From: Dolichospermum planctonicum | Lineage (GTDB): Bacteria > Cyanobacteriota > Cyanobacteriia > Cyanobacteriales > Nostocaceae | Length of the DNA stretch: 64,000 nt | Direction: 5' to 3' | Assembly: GCF_005402965.1 (NCBI RefSeq) | Contig: NZ_BJCF01000008.1 | Location: 1-64,000 of the forward strand | Part shown: one piece after another, positions 27,530 through 37,468 of the stretch | How positions within the stretch are numbered: the first letter of the stretch is position 1 | Layout: every line of letters begins with the position of its first letter | The notes under the pieces: model-generated | Told to the model about the DNA's origin: nothing | Seen by the model: the letters and a program-made list of their open reading frames with translations, nothing else | Databases searched by the model: none | Translations under genes and position numbers: made by a program

Positions 27530-28921
27530 CTAATTAGAACAAATACCTTCCTCCCTTGCAGCTTGTTGCACCGCAGCAGCAACCGCACTAGCAACTCGTT
27601 TATCAAAGACAGAAGGAATAATATGTTGGCGGTCTAAATCAGAAATATTAACCAAAGAAGCGATCGCATTAGCCGCTTCTAAACACATATTAGTAGTAAT
27701 CCTCCTCGCCCGACAATCTAAAGCTCCACGAAACACCCCTGGAAACGCCAGGACGTTATTAATTTGGTTAGGGTAGTCACTCCGTCCCGTAGCCATGACA
27801 GCGACATTTTTAGGGGCTAATTCTGGCTGGATTTCGGGAATGGGATTGGCCATAGCAAACACAATGGCATCTCTTGTCATTCCTTGAACCATTTCCGGTG
27901 TCAAAACTCCCGGCGCACTGACACCAATAAATACATCCGCCCCTTGCACTGCACCTGCTAAAGTTCCTTGGGCTTTAACGGCAAATTCCAGTTTTTCAGG
28001 GGTTAAATCGCTGCGATTTGTAGAAATAATGCCCTTAGAGTCGCACATCAAAATCGTTTCTGCACCAGCTTTGCGGAGTAACCGAGCAATGGCTACCCCA
28101 GCCGCACCAGCACCATTAATGACAATGCGGACATCTCCAATGGACTTCTGGACAAGTTTAAGAGAATTTAATAAGGCTGCTAAGGTGACAATTGCTGTCC
28201 CATGTTGATCATCATGGAAAATCGGTATATTTAATTCTGCTTGTAATCTTTGTTCAATTTCAAAACAGCGCGGTGCAGCAATATCCTCCAAATTCACACC
28301 ACCAAATACAGGAGCGATATTTTTCACAGCTTTGACAATCTCATCAGCATCTTGAGTATCCAAACAGATGGGAAAAGCATCAAGTCCAGCAAATTCTTTA
28401 AATAGCATGGCCTTTCCTTCCATGACCGGTAAAGCCGCCCCAGGTCCCAAATTCCCCAAACCTAATACAGCACTCCCATCGGTGACGATCGCCACTGTAT
28501 TCTGTTTAATAGTTAGATTGTACACTTCCTCTGGATTTTCGGCGATCGCTTTACAAATCCTACCGACCCCTGGAGTATAAGCCATTGCTAAATCAGAAAC
28601 ACTTTTAAGAGCAATTCTGCTGACAATACTGATTTTGCCACCGCGATGTAAATTAAAGGTACGGTCATAAACATCAATTATTTGAATATCTGGTAATTCT
28701 TTTACCGCTTGCACTATGGTTTCTGCGTGTTCCGTACTGGCGGCATCAACTGTAACATCACGTATAGATTCTTGACGATTTTGTTCAATTAAATCAATTT
28801 GTCCTAGATTACCACCCGTGGAGGCGATCGCTTGGGTAACAGATGCTAACATCCCCACTCGATTAGGAATTTGTAAGCGCAGGGTTACACTAAAACTAGA
28901 ATTAGGAGTCAGATTTGTCAT
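27530..28921 (-). CDS. Malic enzyme with N-terminal ACT domain
   Basis: A 463-residue protein. Residues 1 to about 90 form an ACT regulatory domain (LRLQIPNRVGMLASVTQAIASTGG). The malic-enzyme core follows, with KSVSDLAMAYTPGVGRI, the metal-site segment IPIFHDDQHGTAIV, and the NAD-binding INGAGAAGVAIARLL. It should decarboxylate malate to pyruvate with NAD(P). The ACT domain suggests control by a small ligand, perhaps an amino acid, which is inference. This is the short, bacterial type without a phosphotransacetylase domain. Start is the ATG at 28921. Confidence 0.92.
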   Translation of the reverse strand: MTNLTPNSSFSVTLRLQIPNRVGMLASVTQAIASTGGNLGQIDLIEQNRQESIRDVTVDAASTEHAETIVQAVKELPDIQIIDVYDRTFNLHRGGKISIVSRIALKSVSDLAMAYTPGVGRICKAIAENPEEVYNLTIKQNTVAIVTDGSAVLGLGNLGPGAALPVMEGKAMLFKEFAGLDAFPICLDTQDADEIVKAVKNIAPVFGGVNLEDIAAPRCFEIEQRLQAELNIPIFHDDQHGTAIVTLAALLNSLKLVQKSIGDVRIVINGAGAAGVAIARLLRKAGAETILMCDSKGIISTNRSDLTPEKLEFAVKAQGTLAGAVQGADVFIGVSAPGVLTPEMVQGMTRDAIVFAMANPIPEIQPELAPKNVAVMATGRSDYPNQINNVLAFPGVFRGALDCRARRITTNMCLEAANAIASLVNISDLDRQHIIPSVFDKRVASAVAAAVQQAAREEGICSN

Positions 28922-29315
28922 GGAGCTAATTTCGATTTTAAATTTTAGATTTTATATTGAATTGCTACGTGAAATTTTATTTTCACAAAAAACCGCATTA
29001 CAACTAGTCGCAAACCATCTCTGTTTTGTTGTGGCGGGCCTTTTAATCTTAAAAATTTGCTTATTAACACTTTATTAATGAGTGTTTCCTGCCTCAGTCT
29101 TATTTATATTCTTTTCTCCCTATCCTCTGCCCCGGAAACGGTAGTATTTCACCATAAATTAGCCCAAAAACCCACAGAATCAAAACCTAAACACCATTCG
29201 GCTGACGCTTACGAGACACCCAAAAAGTTTTTAGGTTTTGGTGTCTTTTAATCTAGGTATCGAAGACAAATAAGAGATTTATCGAATGTAGAATCCCCCC
29301 TAGAAACGGAGATTA
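28922..29315. other. 394-bp intergenic region between malic enzyme and a small coiled-coil gene
   Basis: No supported gene. A 64-codon open frame at 29057-29251 has no family resemblance. The stretch holds the malic-enzyme promoter side and a stem-loop at 29210-29250. Confidence 0.5.
29210..29252 (+). terminator. Stem-loop with T-tail (AGACACC...GGTGTCT)
   Basis: AGACACC pairs with GGTGTCT. Additional A/T pairing occurs inside (CAAAAA with TTTTTAGGTTTTG), and TTTT follows. No plus-strand gene ends here, so its role is unclear; it could be a dispersed repeat. Confidence 0.4.
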
Positions 29316-29516
29316 TCAATCTTCCTCTCTAGGAACTTCCAGTTCGCTCTTGAGATTTTGCAACTGCTCTAGAAGAGAATCTACCTCTGCTTGCAAGTCC
29401 ATAAACTTGACCTGCTGATCGTCTCGATAATAAGCCTTAGTTAACTTCTTAACTAGGTTAACGTGGGATTCGCATTCGGAAACACTGGATGACATAGTAG
29501 ACATAGTTGTTGGCAT
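29316..29516 (-). CDS. Small coiled-coil protein, unknown function
   Basis: A 66-residue protein with a Ser/Thr-rich start (MPTTMSTMSSSVSE) and a C-terminal amphipathic, coiled-coil-forming helix (MDLQAEVDSLLEQLQNLKSELE). It looks like a small conserved cyanobacterial protein, but I cannot name its function. The start could be the ATG at 29516 or Met5. It faces thrC across a 236-bp AT-rich gap that must hold divergent promoters. Confidence 0.65.
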   Translation of the reverse strand: MPTTMSTMSSSVSECESHVNLVKKLTKAYYRDDQQVKFMDLQAEVDSLLEQLQNLKSELEVPREED

Positions 29517-29752
29517 TACAAACTTAACTCACACCATTAGTTATAAATATTATAATTATAATATGCCAATCATGCTAATCTCCAGCTTTGTTAAAATATT
29601 GTATAGTTTTCATCATATACTCTAATAAATTACAAATCTGGTCATCATCCTCCCCGATCTTGGTGAAGATGTCCCACAACTAAGATTATGACTTGAAACC
29701 TGGAATACTTATACTAAAAGCATTCCCCCCACAAATCCTTAATTAATAAATT

Positions 29753-30853
29753 TTGAATCCCGTGACTTTGAGCCTGTCTGCTGCTAAATCTCATTGCCAA
29801 CCTTGGCCAGGGCTAATACAAGCCTATCGTCAATACTTGCCTGTCAGCGAAAAAACCCCCGTGGTCACTCTCTTAGAAGGTAACACGCCTTTGATTCCCG
29901 TGCCAGCCATCGCCGAACGTATTGGCAGACAGGTCAAGGTGTACGTCAAATATGATGGTCTTAACCCCACTGGTAGCTTCAAAGACCGGGGAATGACAAT
30001 GGCAATTTCTAAAGCAGCAGAAGCTGGTGCTAAAGCTGTAATTTGTGCCAGCACTGGTAATACCTCCGCCGCTGCCGCTGCCTATGCTAGAAGAGGAGGG
30101 ATGCGCCCCTTTGTATTAATTCCTGATGGTTACGTGGCCTTGGGCAAGTTGGCACAAGCGTTACTTTATGGGGCCGAAGTCCTAGCAATTCAAGGAAATT
30201 TTGACCGCGCTCTGGAAATTGTCCGAGAAATGGCGGATCAATATCCCATAACCTTAGTAAATTCTGTCAACCCCTACCGCCTAGAAGGGCAAAAAACCGG
30301 CGCTTTTGAAGTTGTTGATGTTTTAGGTGATGCCCCCGATTGGCTATGTATTCCCGTGGGCAATGCCGGCAACATTACAGCATATTGGATGGGTTTTTGT
30401 CAATACCATCAACATGGCAAATGCGATCGCCTCCCGAAAATGATGGGTTTTCAAGCCGCTGGGGCTGCACCCTTGGTCAATGGTCAACCAGTCACACATC
30501 CTGAAACCATAGCCACAGCCATTAGAATTGGTAATCCTGCCAGTTGGGATAAAGCCATTGCAGCACAAACAGCCAGTCAAGGCACTTTCCGGGCTGTGAC
30601 TGACGAGGAAATTCTCGACGCTTACCGTTTATTAGCATCATCAGAAGGGATTTTCTGTGAACCCGCTAGTGCAGCTTCTGTAGCAGGATTGTTACAGGTA
30701 AAAGACGAAGTTCCCACCGCTGCGACTGTAGTTTGTGTCCTCACTGGTAATGGTTTAAAAGACCCAGATACCGCTATTAAACACAGTCATGCCCAATTTA
30801 AACAAGGAATTGCAGCAGATGTAAAGGCCGTTGCAGAAGCCATGGGATTTTGA
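29753..30853 (+). CDS. thrC: Threonine synthase
   Basis: A 366-residue PLP enzyme converting O-phosphohomoserine to threonine. PLP is bound by Lys77 (numbered from the first possible codon) in the motif GSFKDRG. The phosphate-binding [14 protein letters not shown] and the C-terminal [11 protein letters not shown] segments are intact. This is the short plant/actinobacterial-type class II-like form without a SAM-binding extension. The start is uncertain: a TTG at 29753 or a GTG at 29762, neither with a clear Shine-Dalgarno sequence. Followed by a terminator-like hairpin at 30886-30922. Confidence 0.92.
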   Translation: MNPVTLSLSAAKSHCQPWPGLIQAYRQYLPVSEKTPVVTLLEGNTPLIPVPAIAERIGRQVKVYVKYDGLNPTGSFKDRGMTMAISKAAEAGAKAVICASTGNTSAAAAAYARRGGMRPFVLIPDGYVALGKLAQALLYGAEVLAIQGNFDRALEIVREMADQYPITLVNSVNPYRLEGQKTGAFEVVDVLGDAPDWLCIPVGNAGNITAYWMGFCQYHQHGKCDRLPKMMGFQAAGAAPLVNGQPVTHPETIATAIRIGNPASWDKAIAAQTASQGTFRAVTDEEILDAYRLLASSEGIFCEPASAASVAGLLQVKDEVPTAATVVCVLTGNGLKDPDTAIKHSHAQFKQGIAADVKAVAEAMGF

Positions 30854-30885
30854 ACAAATTTTAGATTTTAATTAATGAAATAAGT

Positions 30886-30922
30886 GATCGCTTATTCTAT
30901 TTTAGGAAAAGGCGATCTTTTT
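30886..30922 (+). terminator. Candidate terminator of thrC
   Basis: GATCGC (30886-30891) pairs with GCGATC (30912-30917), followed by TTTTT. An overlapping AATAAG/CTTATT dyad adds an alternative fold. It lies about 33 bp past the thrC stop, in a convergent gap. Confidence 0.6.
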
Positions 30923-30966
30923 GCTCTCATTCAAACCCCGTTCTTAAGCTATAATTTATGGAAAAT

Positions 30967-31551
30967 TTATGGAACGAGAATATCACTCACCTTAATCTCA
31001 ATTTCTGGAAATACCGCACTTTTAATCAAATCATCACCTGTATAGGTAAACTCCTCATAAAAGCCTTCTACTAAAGATAAAACTGTAATTTTGTTCTGTA
31101 CAGGGTCAACAATCCAATATTCAGCAATTCCCCTGGCTGCATATTCAGAACGCTTGAAACGATAGTCTCGTACCTCATTTTCAGTACCAGGAGATACCAC
31201 CTCTATTGCTATTAATGGTGGTGGCATATCATGGGTAATTGTTCCTCTTTTCGTAGTTTCTAAAGCAGCGCGACATTCTTCACCCAAAACTAATAAATCA
31301 GGGATTCGTACCTTAGCCCTACGTCCACTTACCTCAATCATAATCTCTTTATATTTTAATAAATAAAGAGGGACTATTTTAGCCAATTCCAACAATAATC
31401 GCATTGATACATCGGAGTAAAAAATTGATTCTGGAGGCATTAAAACTAATTCTCCATCCACTAATTCATAGCGATTTCCAGTACCATCATCATAAGCATA
31501 GTAATCTGCAAAGGAAAAATAATTGACTGGTGCTTGAGTAATTTGAACCAT
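30967..31551 (-). CDS. Uma2-family (DUF820) PD-(D/E)XK nuclease-like protein
   Basis: A 194-residue member of the Uma2/DUF820 family, highly expanded in cyanobacteria. The restriction-endonuclease-like core is visible: the strand PPPLIAIEVVSPGTENEV with the acidic residues, then YRFKRSEYAARGIAEYWIVDP. Biological function is unknown. The catalytic-like residues are intact. Nothing nearby on the same strand suggests an operon. Confidence 0.88.
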   Translation of the reverse strand: MVQITQAPVNYFSFADYYAYDDGTGNRYELVDGELVLMPPESIFYSDVSMRLLLELAKIVPLYLLKYKEIMIEVSGRRAKVRIPDLLVLGEECRAALETTKRGTITHDMPPPLIAIEVVSPGTENEVRDYRFKRSEYAARGIAEYWIVDPVQNKITVLSLVEGFYEEFTYTGDDLIKSAVFPEIEIKVSDILVP

Positions 31552-31679
31552 AACATAAATATAATTCCATTCCCTTAATACATATTACTACAAAAAATGC
31601 AGTATAGTTGATCAATTGATCAATAACATCACCTAAAGCCATAGTCAGACTTTTCCGGGCTTGAGCCTGATTTTCTTGC

Positions 31680-31811
31680 TCAAGTTTGAATTAAATTGGT
31701 ACTTTGTCGCTGAATAGCTATAGTCTTGCCACTACCTGCTTCATTATAGATTTTTATAGTATAATCACTGAGGAGGCCTGATAAACTCTGCCAGAACCCC
31801 CTTAAATATGT
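31680..31811 (-). pseudogene. Startless coding remnant with a P-loop-like motif
   Basis: A 43-codon frame opens straight after a TGA, ends at TGA 31680-31682, and contains no ATG, GTG or TTG before its core. It encodes FWQSLSGLLSDYTIKIYNEA followed by GSGKTIAIQRQ, resembling a nucleotide-binding loop. Further on, in another frame, QAQARKSLTMALGDVIDQLIN is readable. It looks like a decayed gene fragment between Uma2 and the BrkB gene. The family is not recognised. Confidence 0.3.
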
Positions 31812-32677
31812 TCAATTTTCATTTTATCAGCTTTTTTCGTCACTTAAAATGGCGCACATTGAAAAAAACTTTTGCGAGGACAATAGAAACAAGACTGTTA
31901 GGATTAGCTGCGGAAATAGCCTTTAATACCATGTTATCCCTATTTCCGGCAATTATAGCCTTACTAACAGCAATTGGTTTATTTGCAGAATCTTTGCGAA
32001 ACACATTTATTCAACTAGCGACAGAACTGAGTAAAATTGTCCCCCAAGAAGCTTGGATATTAATTCGTGATTTTACTACTCATGAAATTGCTAATTCTAA
32101 AAATAGTAGTTTATTTTCTCTGAGCTTTGTAATTACCCTTTGGACAGCTTCTGGGGCAATTAATACCGCTATGACAGCTTTAGATCAAATTCAACAAATT
32201 CACCCCAAAAAAATGCGTCCTTTTTGGCAAGCAAAACTTATATCTCTTGGTTTAACAATCGGGACTATATTATTATTAATGCTGGCTTCTTTTTTAGTAT
32301 TTATTAGTGATTTACTCCTGGGAATTGTCGTAAATAACAATACTTATTTAATCTTTATATCCCATCTTTGGCAATTTTTACGTTGGCCTTTAGCATTGGC
32401 TACAGTTGCAACCGCTTTTGCTTTTGTTTATCGCTATGGACCTAGCAAATGTAAAACAAATACACCACTAATACCAGGAGCAATTTTAGCAGCTATTTTT
32501 TGGGCCATAGTTTCTGCAATATTTCGCCTCTATGTTAAGAATTTCGGCAATTATAATAAAGTTTATGGTGCAGTGGGTGCTGTTATTGTTTTAATGTTAT
32601 GGTTATGGATGAGTGCTTTTGTTCTTTTAGTCGGATACCAATTAAATGTAACTGTCGGTGAAGAAATGAAGAATTAA
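31808..32677 (+). CDS. YihY/BrkB-family membrane protein
   Basis: A 289-residue polytopic membrane protein with about six transmembrane segments. It has the family start (RLLGLAAEIAFNTMLSLFPAIIALLTAIGLF) and the C-terminal GAVGAVIVLMLWLWMSAFVLLVGYQLN. It was once annotated as ribonuclease BN, but the family is an inner-membrane protein of uncertain transport role. Start is the ATG at 31808. It is the first of three co-directional genes with DUF4112 and an alpha/beta hydrolase, with gaps of 139 and 19 bp. Confidence 0.87.
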   Translation: MFNFHFISFFRHLKWRTLKKTFARTIETRLLGLAAEIAFNTMLSLFPAIIALLTAIGLFAESLRNTFIQLATELSKIVPQEAWILIRDFTTHEIANSKNSSLFSLSFVITLWTASGAINTAMTALDQIQQIHPKKMRPFWQAKLISLGLTIGTILLLMLASFLVFISDLLLGIVVNNNTYLIFISHLWQFLRWPLALATVATAFAFVYRYGPSKCKTNTPLIPGAILAAIFWAIVSAIFRLYVKNFGNYNKVYGAVGAVIVLMLWLWMSAFVLLVGYQLNVTVGEEMKN

Positions 32678-32816
32678 AAATTGAAAATTAAAACAGAAAA
32701 ATCTGATTTTAAATTACAGTCAAGCAACAACTATATATTTCTCAAATAAATCTGAAAAATTTCAGTTAGAAAATGAGATAATAGGAAAGTCAATCACCCA
32801 CCGGAAATCATGAATA

Positions 32817-33320
32817 ATGCCTAATTCTCCTGAACACTTTTCTATCACAACTGATGGTTATGCACCTCGATTAAAACGTTTACGTCAACTTAGTAAAATA
32901 CTAGATAATATAATTACCATTCCCGGAACACAAGTGGGAATCGGTTTAGATCCAATCATTGGATTACTACCTTTATGTGGTGACGCTCTAGGACTAATAT
33001 TTTCCTTTTATATTATCATTGAAGCCGCACAATTAGGCCTATCTACAGCCACATTAGGAAGGATGGTCATGAATGTGATTATTGATTCCTTAGTTGGCTC
33101 TATTCCCATGTTAGGAGACTTCTTTGATTTTGCCTGGAAAGCTAATAATTATAATATCATTTTATTAGAAGAAGCCCTAAAAGATCCTCACAAAAACAAA
33201 AAAGCAAATAACTCCTTTATCCTCCTCTTGATTATCGGCTTATTTCTGATTGCTATTCTCTTAATATCCATCCCCGTGATATTAATAAGAATATTATGGC
33301 AAGTTATCACTGGTAGTTAA
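32817..33320 (+). CDS. DUF4112 membrane protein
   Basis: A 167-residue protein with the DUF4112 signature: KRLRQLSKILDNIITIPG, then GIGLDPIIGLLPLCGDALGL and IDSLVGSIPMLGDFFDFAWKAN. It has membrane helices around 45-70 and 135-160. The family is widespread and of unknown function. The ATG at 32817 is preceded by CCGGAAATC. The hydrolase gene starts 19 bp downstream, so co-transcription is likely. Confidence 0.87.
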   Translation: MPNSPEHFSITTDGYAPRLKRLRQLSKILDNIITIPGTQVGIGLDPIIGLLPLCGDALGLIFSFYIIIEAAQLGLSTATLGRMVMNVIIDSLVGSIPMLGDFFDFAWKANNYNIILLEEALKDPHKNKKANNSFILLLIIGLFLIAILLISIPVILIRILWQVITGS

Positions 33321-33339
33321 ATTACTCCTACATAAAGTT

Positions 33340-34269
33340 ATGAAAGATTGGTGGCAAGATAATTTTCCTCAAGGGCGGCAAAATCTCACTATTACCGATT
33401 CTCAAGGTTATCCAATTCAAATAGCCTATGGTGAAAAAGGTACGGGTAAACCCCTAATTTTATTACATGGTTTAGGCAGTTGGAGTTATAATTGGCGGCT
33501 TAGTATTAAGCCATTATCTCAACATTTTCGCGTAATTTGTTGTGATTTTAAAGGTTTTGGTTTTTCCGAAAAGCCATTATCCCGTCGAGAAAAAAATGGA
33601 CATCAAATTATTGAATTAAAACGCATTATTCAGGGTTTATGTGATGAACCACCTATCATTGTGGCAGAATCAATAGGGGCATTAATTTCCTTGGGATTAG
33701 CAGGTGTCAGTCCTCATTTAATCGGACGTTTAGTAGTCATTAATGCTCCTATTTTCACGGAAACATTACCTCATTGGGCTATGGATTTGCTGGCACAAAC
33801 ACCAATAGAAATCATCCATGCAATTGATTATTTACGTCTAGCATATTGGTTTGCACCTTTAGTTAGACAAGTTATGGGAACAGAAAGACGCAAGGTATTA
33901 TATGATCCCTCATTATTAACCGAAGAAGATATTTATTGGATTACGTACCCATTTATTGAAATTCCGGGAACTGTAGTCAAAGTTGCCGAAGAATTACAAA
34001 TTGCTGCCAAAGAAATCGAGAATTTCCGCACAAATCAGCCTAATATGTTGAGTAATATTCAAAAAAATCTCAAAAACATTGAATGTCCAACTTTAATTTT
34101 ATGGGGTGATCAAGATAGTTGGTTTCCTGTTAGTCATGCAGAAAAATTACATCAATATCTCCCCAATTCTCGCTTACAAATTTTGCAGAATTGTTATCAT
34201 GATGCCTCCACAGGTGCTGCTGATGTTGTCAATGCAGCAATTTTAGGCTTTTTAAAAGATACTAATTAG
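33340..34269 (+). CDS. Alpha/beta-fold hydrolase
   Basis: A 309-residue hydrolase. The oxyanion-hole motif HG is at 43-44, nucleophile Ser111 lies in AESIGA (the first Gly of the usual GxSxG is replaced by Ala), Asp259 is in WGDQDSW and His287 in CYHDAS. These residues form a full catalytic triad. The substrate is unknown; the family includes esterases, lipases and haloalkane dehalogenase-like enzymes. Cytosolic. It closes a three-gene plus-strand group and converges on the WecB/TagA gene. Confidence 0.88.
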   Translation: MKDWWQDNFPQGRQNLTITDSQGYPIQIAYGEKGTGKPLILLHGLGSWSYNWRLSIKPLSQHFRVICCDFKGFGFSEKPLSRREKNGHQIIELKRIIQGLCDEPPIIVAESIGALISLGLAGVSPHLIGRLVVINAPIFTETLPHWAMDLLAQTPIEIIHAIDYLRLAYWFAPLVRQVMGTERRKVLYDPSLLTEEDIYWITYPFIEIPGTVVKVAEELQIAAKEIENFRTNQPNMLSNIQKNLKNIECPTLILWGDQDSWFPVSHAEKLHQYLPNSRLQILQNCYHDASTGAADVVNAAILGFLKDTN

Positions 34270-34315
34270 TAATTACTAATTGACAATGAATAACCAACAA
34301 CTAATCACTAATCAC

Positions 34316-35152
34316 TTACGGTAAATTCATAGTAAACCTACTTAGAGCCAAATTTGAGATTTGCTTTAAAGCTAACCACATGAAAGTTGGGATAGTTGTA
34401 CTGTAGCGACTAAATAGTCTCAATGGTTCTTGAATCAAACGATATAACCACTCACAACCTAAATGACGTATCCAATACGGCGCTCTTTTATGACTTTCTG
34501 CAAAGACAGGAAACGCCCCACCCAAGCCAATCATTACAGCCTGAATTTTGTTTTTGTGTTGGTTCATCCATAACTCCTGTTTTGGACATCCTAAAGCCAC
34601 TAAAACTATTCCCGCCTCACTATCATGAATCTTTTTGATAATAGCTTCATCCTCTGCGTGTGTGAGTGGACGAAATGGAAAAGGCTCCATACCAGCAATT
34701 TTTACATTTGGAAAGACACGCTCTAACTTCCTTCTCATCTTCTCTAGAGTTACTACATCAGCACCTAAGAAAAAAAGATGAATGTTTCTTAGTGGAGTTA
34801 ATTTACACAAAGATAAAAGAATATCCATACCAGCAACGCGGTTTTGAGCATGTACACCCATTAGTTTCAACATCCAAACCAGCGGCATTCCGTCAGGAGT
34901 CACAATATCCGCACTCTTTAAAACAGAGCAAAACTCTGGATGCCAATAAGCCTCTACAAGCATATGAGTATTCGATACGCAAATAACTTTGCTAACTTTA
35001 TTCATCGCCCATTCTAATATGATATTTATTTGTACCTCAAAAGGTAAAGCAGTAACAGGAGAGCCAATAATATCAATTTTGGCAGGCTTTCTTGAAACTT
35101 CAAATTCCATAGATGAATTTAAGTATTGAATTTCATTTTTTGTAGTTAGCAT
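34316..35152 (-). CDS. WecB/TagA/CpsF-family glycosyltransferase
   Basis: A 278-residue GT26 enzyme, which usually adds the second sugar (e.g. N-acetylmannosaminuronate or N-acetylmannosamine) to a lipid-linked intermediate. Motifs are the substrate segment VTPDGMPLVW (84-93), RVAGMD (105-110) and GCPKQELWM. It lies 120 bp downstream of the Wzz/kinase gene on the same strand, at the left edge of the polysaccharide locus. It is membrane-associated in the family. Start is the ATG at 35152; nearby in-frame Met codons are possible alternatives. Confidence 0.9.
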   Translation of the reverse strand: MLTTKNEIQYLNSSMEFEVSRKPAKIDIIGSPVTALPFEVQINIILEWAMNKVSKVICVSNTHMLVEAYWHPEFCSVLKSADIVTPDGMPLVWMLKLMGVHAQNRVAGMDILLSLCKLTPLRNIHLFFLGADVVTLEKMRRKLERVFPNVKIAGMEPFPFRPLTHAEDEAIIKKIHDSEAGIVLVALGCPKQELWMNQHKNKIQAVMIGLGGAFPVFAESHKRAPYWIRHLGCEWLYRLIQEPLRLFSRYSTTIPTFMWLALKQISNLALSRFTMNLP

Positions 35153-35272
35153 CTTTTTATTTATATTGTTGAGTTGTAAAAATTTTAGGTTATTCGGTAC
35201 TTGTTATGCTAAACCGAGAAGTTGAGAGAAGGGAACTCTTAACAGGGAACAGGCATTAATTAAACCAAATTC

Positions 35273-37468
35273 CTATATATTATCAATAGCAATCGCACCC
35301 AAAATAGGAGTAGAAGAGAAATTTAATTGCTCTAATGATTTGGCTAAAACAGAAAGGTTTGTTTTACCTACTCTTATAGCCAAAATACTTGCGTCTGTGT
35401 ATTTACTCAGCAGATTAGTATCTGCAAAACCTAATAGATGCGATGTATCATATATGATTAAATCAAAATTTTGTTTAAATTGTTCTGTCAAGCTTTGCAT
35501 CTGAGGAGATGACAGCAAAATTGTGGGATTTGGGGGAATTTCTCCCGTAGTCAATATAAACAAGTTATGCTCTAAAGATGATTTTCCCATATCTTTTGCA
35601 GTCGCTTTCGTCACATCATAATTTTTTTCTCCAATACTGCTACTGTTTGTGTGTATAACATTCTCAAAATTTAGTCCTTCAGAAATCAGATTGCTTAATC
35701 CTTTTGTATTCGGTAAGTCCAACATTTTATGGATACTAGGATGACGCAAATTTGCATCTACCAACAACACCCGTTTACCCATTGCTGCTGCTGTCTGAGC
35801 TAGGTAAAAAGCAATTGTTGATTTACCATCTCCAGGAGCAGCCGAAATAACTGCTAGAGAACGGAGAGAACTATCACCATTTAAAAAAGAAATATTTGTA
35901 TAAATAGAGCGGAAAGATTCCCAGAAGTTTGAGCTATTCTGTTTTCGATAAAGCTTACCATTCTTTTCAAACCTAATATGAGGAATATTCCCTAATATTG
36001 GCAATTTAATTTTATCTTTAACTTCCTCAAAGTCATAAAATACGTTGTTGAGCTTATCTATAATAAAAGCAAATCCTGTGCTTAATAATAAACCTAAAAT
36101 TGTTCCTAAAATTAAATTTTCTATGGTACTTGGTGCAATATTTTTAGGCTGACTAGGAGGAGTAAGTATCTGCCAAGGTATCTGCTTTTGAGCTGAGTCT
36201 ATGCGTAATCTTTCCCGTTCCGTTAAAAAGTGATTAAGATTATCAACAGAAATTTTTAATTGCCGTTCTAAATCATCTTTTTGACGAATAATAAAGGGAA
36301 AGCGTTTAATTTGTTGCCCCAAAGAACTTTCAGCTTGATTAAGAGATTGGATTTCTGTTTTTAATACCTCAATTTGTTTATTTATCTCAAGAAATTTTTG
36401 AATTTCTCGCAGACGAGCCGAATTTGGTGTAACTGAATCTAAGGAATTCATTTTTGTGTTTGACAATTTTATTCCCAAAAGTCGCCGTTTTTCTCTGCCT
36501 ACTAAATCCAGTAAATTTTGTTTTTGAATCAGCAGGGTTTGAATATTTGGACTATTTTCTGTATATTCAGATGATTTTATAGCAATTGCAGTTTCTCTAT
36601 CTTGGAGTTGGCTTAATAGCTTCTGGTAATCAGGAGACTCACTCAATATGGAAATAGCCTCTGCTTCATCAGTTTCCAGTCTCAACTGTTTTTGCAGACT
36701 AGTATAGAGTGTTTTAGTTCTAGCTAATTGCATTTCTGTATTTAGCCGTTTCTGTACAATTTGGTTAAATTGACTAGCAAGTTCCTGTCCTTGAACTTCA
36801 GCATTAATCAGCCCATATTTTTGCCGAAAAATTTGTAGTTGTGACTGAAGATTTTCTACTCTCGTTAGTAGTTGTGGCAATTGTTTTTCAACAAATTTAA
36901 TTCCCAATTTAGTTTCTGTTTGGCGTTCATCTAAACTGTATTTTAAGTATGATTCAGATACTTGATTTAATACAAACAAAACTTTCTTAGGGTTAGGATC
37001 TTGGTAAGTAACTTCTAAAATTTGAGTATTAGGTAGGATTTTGATATTAAGTTCAGGTGCGCTGCTACCTGGGTAATACATCTGGACTTTTTGAGTGATA
37101 GGATATATCAGTTTAGGACTTTGTAAAATATTTAACTTAGTTTCATCTATTTTGTTAGAATCACCTCTGTTATACCTGTCGTCTTGGGCTACTTTATCTT
37201 CAGCTGTTATCGGTTCAGTTAAAAGTCTAAATTGAGACACATACATTGGAGGTTTATTCAAAGCTAATCCTACACTAGCAAAGGCAAAAGTGGTTGTGCC
37301 AATGGCAATTATAATGATTCTGCGACGAATAACCGCCAATAATTTGCCTAAGTTTAATCCACCTTCATTACTCTCTTCTGACTGAACTGTGTCAATGAAA
37401 GGTGTAGATTGATGCTGCTGTCTATTTATATGAGACAAATTCTGGAGAGCATAGGTAGTTTTTATCAT
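35273..37468 (-). CDS. Wzz/BY-kinase polysaccharide co-polymerase
   Basis: A 731-residue fusion. A Wzz-type membrane part has spans at about 49-69 and 455-475, flanking a long coiled-coil periplasmic region. It is followed by a BY-kinase domain with Walker A SAAPGDGKST (about 540-549) and Walker A' VLLVDANLRHP. Such proteins control chain length and export of exopolysaccharide. The C-terminus ends just after the ATPase fold (GAIAIDNI) without the tyrosine-rich tail of canonical BY-kinases, so autophosphorylation there looks unlikely. It is transcribed away from the rest of the locus. Confidence 0.9.
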   Translation of the reverse strand: MIKTTYALQNLSHINRQQHQSTPFIDTVQSEESNEGGLNLGKLLAVIRRRIIIIAIGTTTFAFASVGLALNKPPMYVSQFRLLTEPITAEDKVAQDDRYNRGDSNKIDETKLNILQSPKLIYPITQKVQMYYPGSSAPELNIKILPNTQILEVTYQDPNPKKVLFVLNQVSESYLKYSLDERQTETKLGIKFVEKQLPQLLTRVENLQSQLQIFRQKYGLINAEVQGQELASQFNQIVQKRLNTEMQLARTKTLYTSLQKQLRLETDEAEAISILSESPDYQKLLSQLQDRETAIAIKSSEYTENSPNIQTLLIQKQNLLDLVGREKRRLLGIKLSNTKMNSLDSVTPNSARLREIQKFLEINKQIEVLKTEIQSLNQAESSLGQQIKRFPFIIRQKDDLERQLKISVDNLNHFLTERERLRIDSAQKQIPWQILTPPSQPKNIAPSTIENLILGTILGLLLSTGFAFIIDKLNNVFYDFEEVKDKIKLPILGNIPHIRFEKNGKLYRKQNSSNFWESFRSIYTNISFLNGDSSLRSLAVISAAPGDGKSTIAFYLAQTAAAMGKRVLLVDANLRHPSIHKMLDLPNTKGLSNLISEGLNFENVIHTNSSSIGEKNYDVTKATAKDMGKSSLEHNLFILTTGEIPPNPTILLSSPQMQSLTEQFKQNFDLIIYDTSHLLGFADTNLLSKYTDASILAIRVGKTNLSVLAKSLEQLNFSSTPILGAIAIDNI

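Noticed and set aside
27397-27606. 69-codon minus-strand frame at the malic-enzyme 3' end
   Set aside because: Overlaps the malic-enzyme gene in another frame and reads through the pgi terminator.
29057-29251. 64-codon frame on the plus strand
   Set aside because: Overlaps a stem-loop and has a low-complexity, non-family protein; likely chance.
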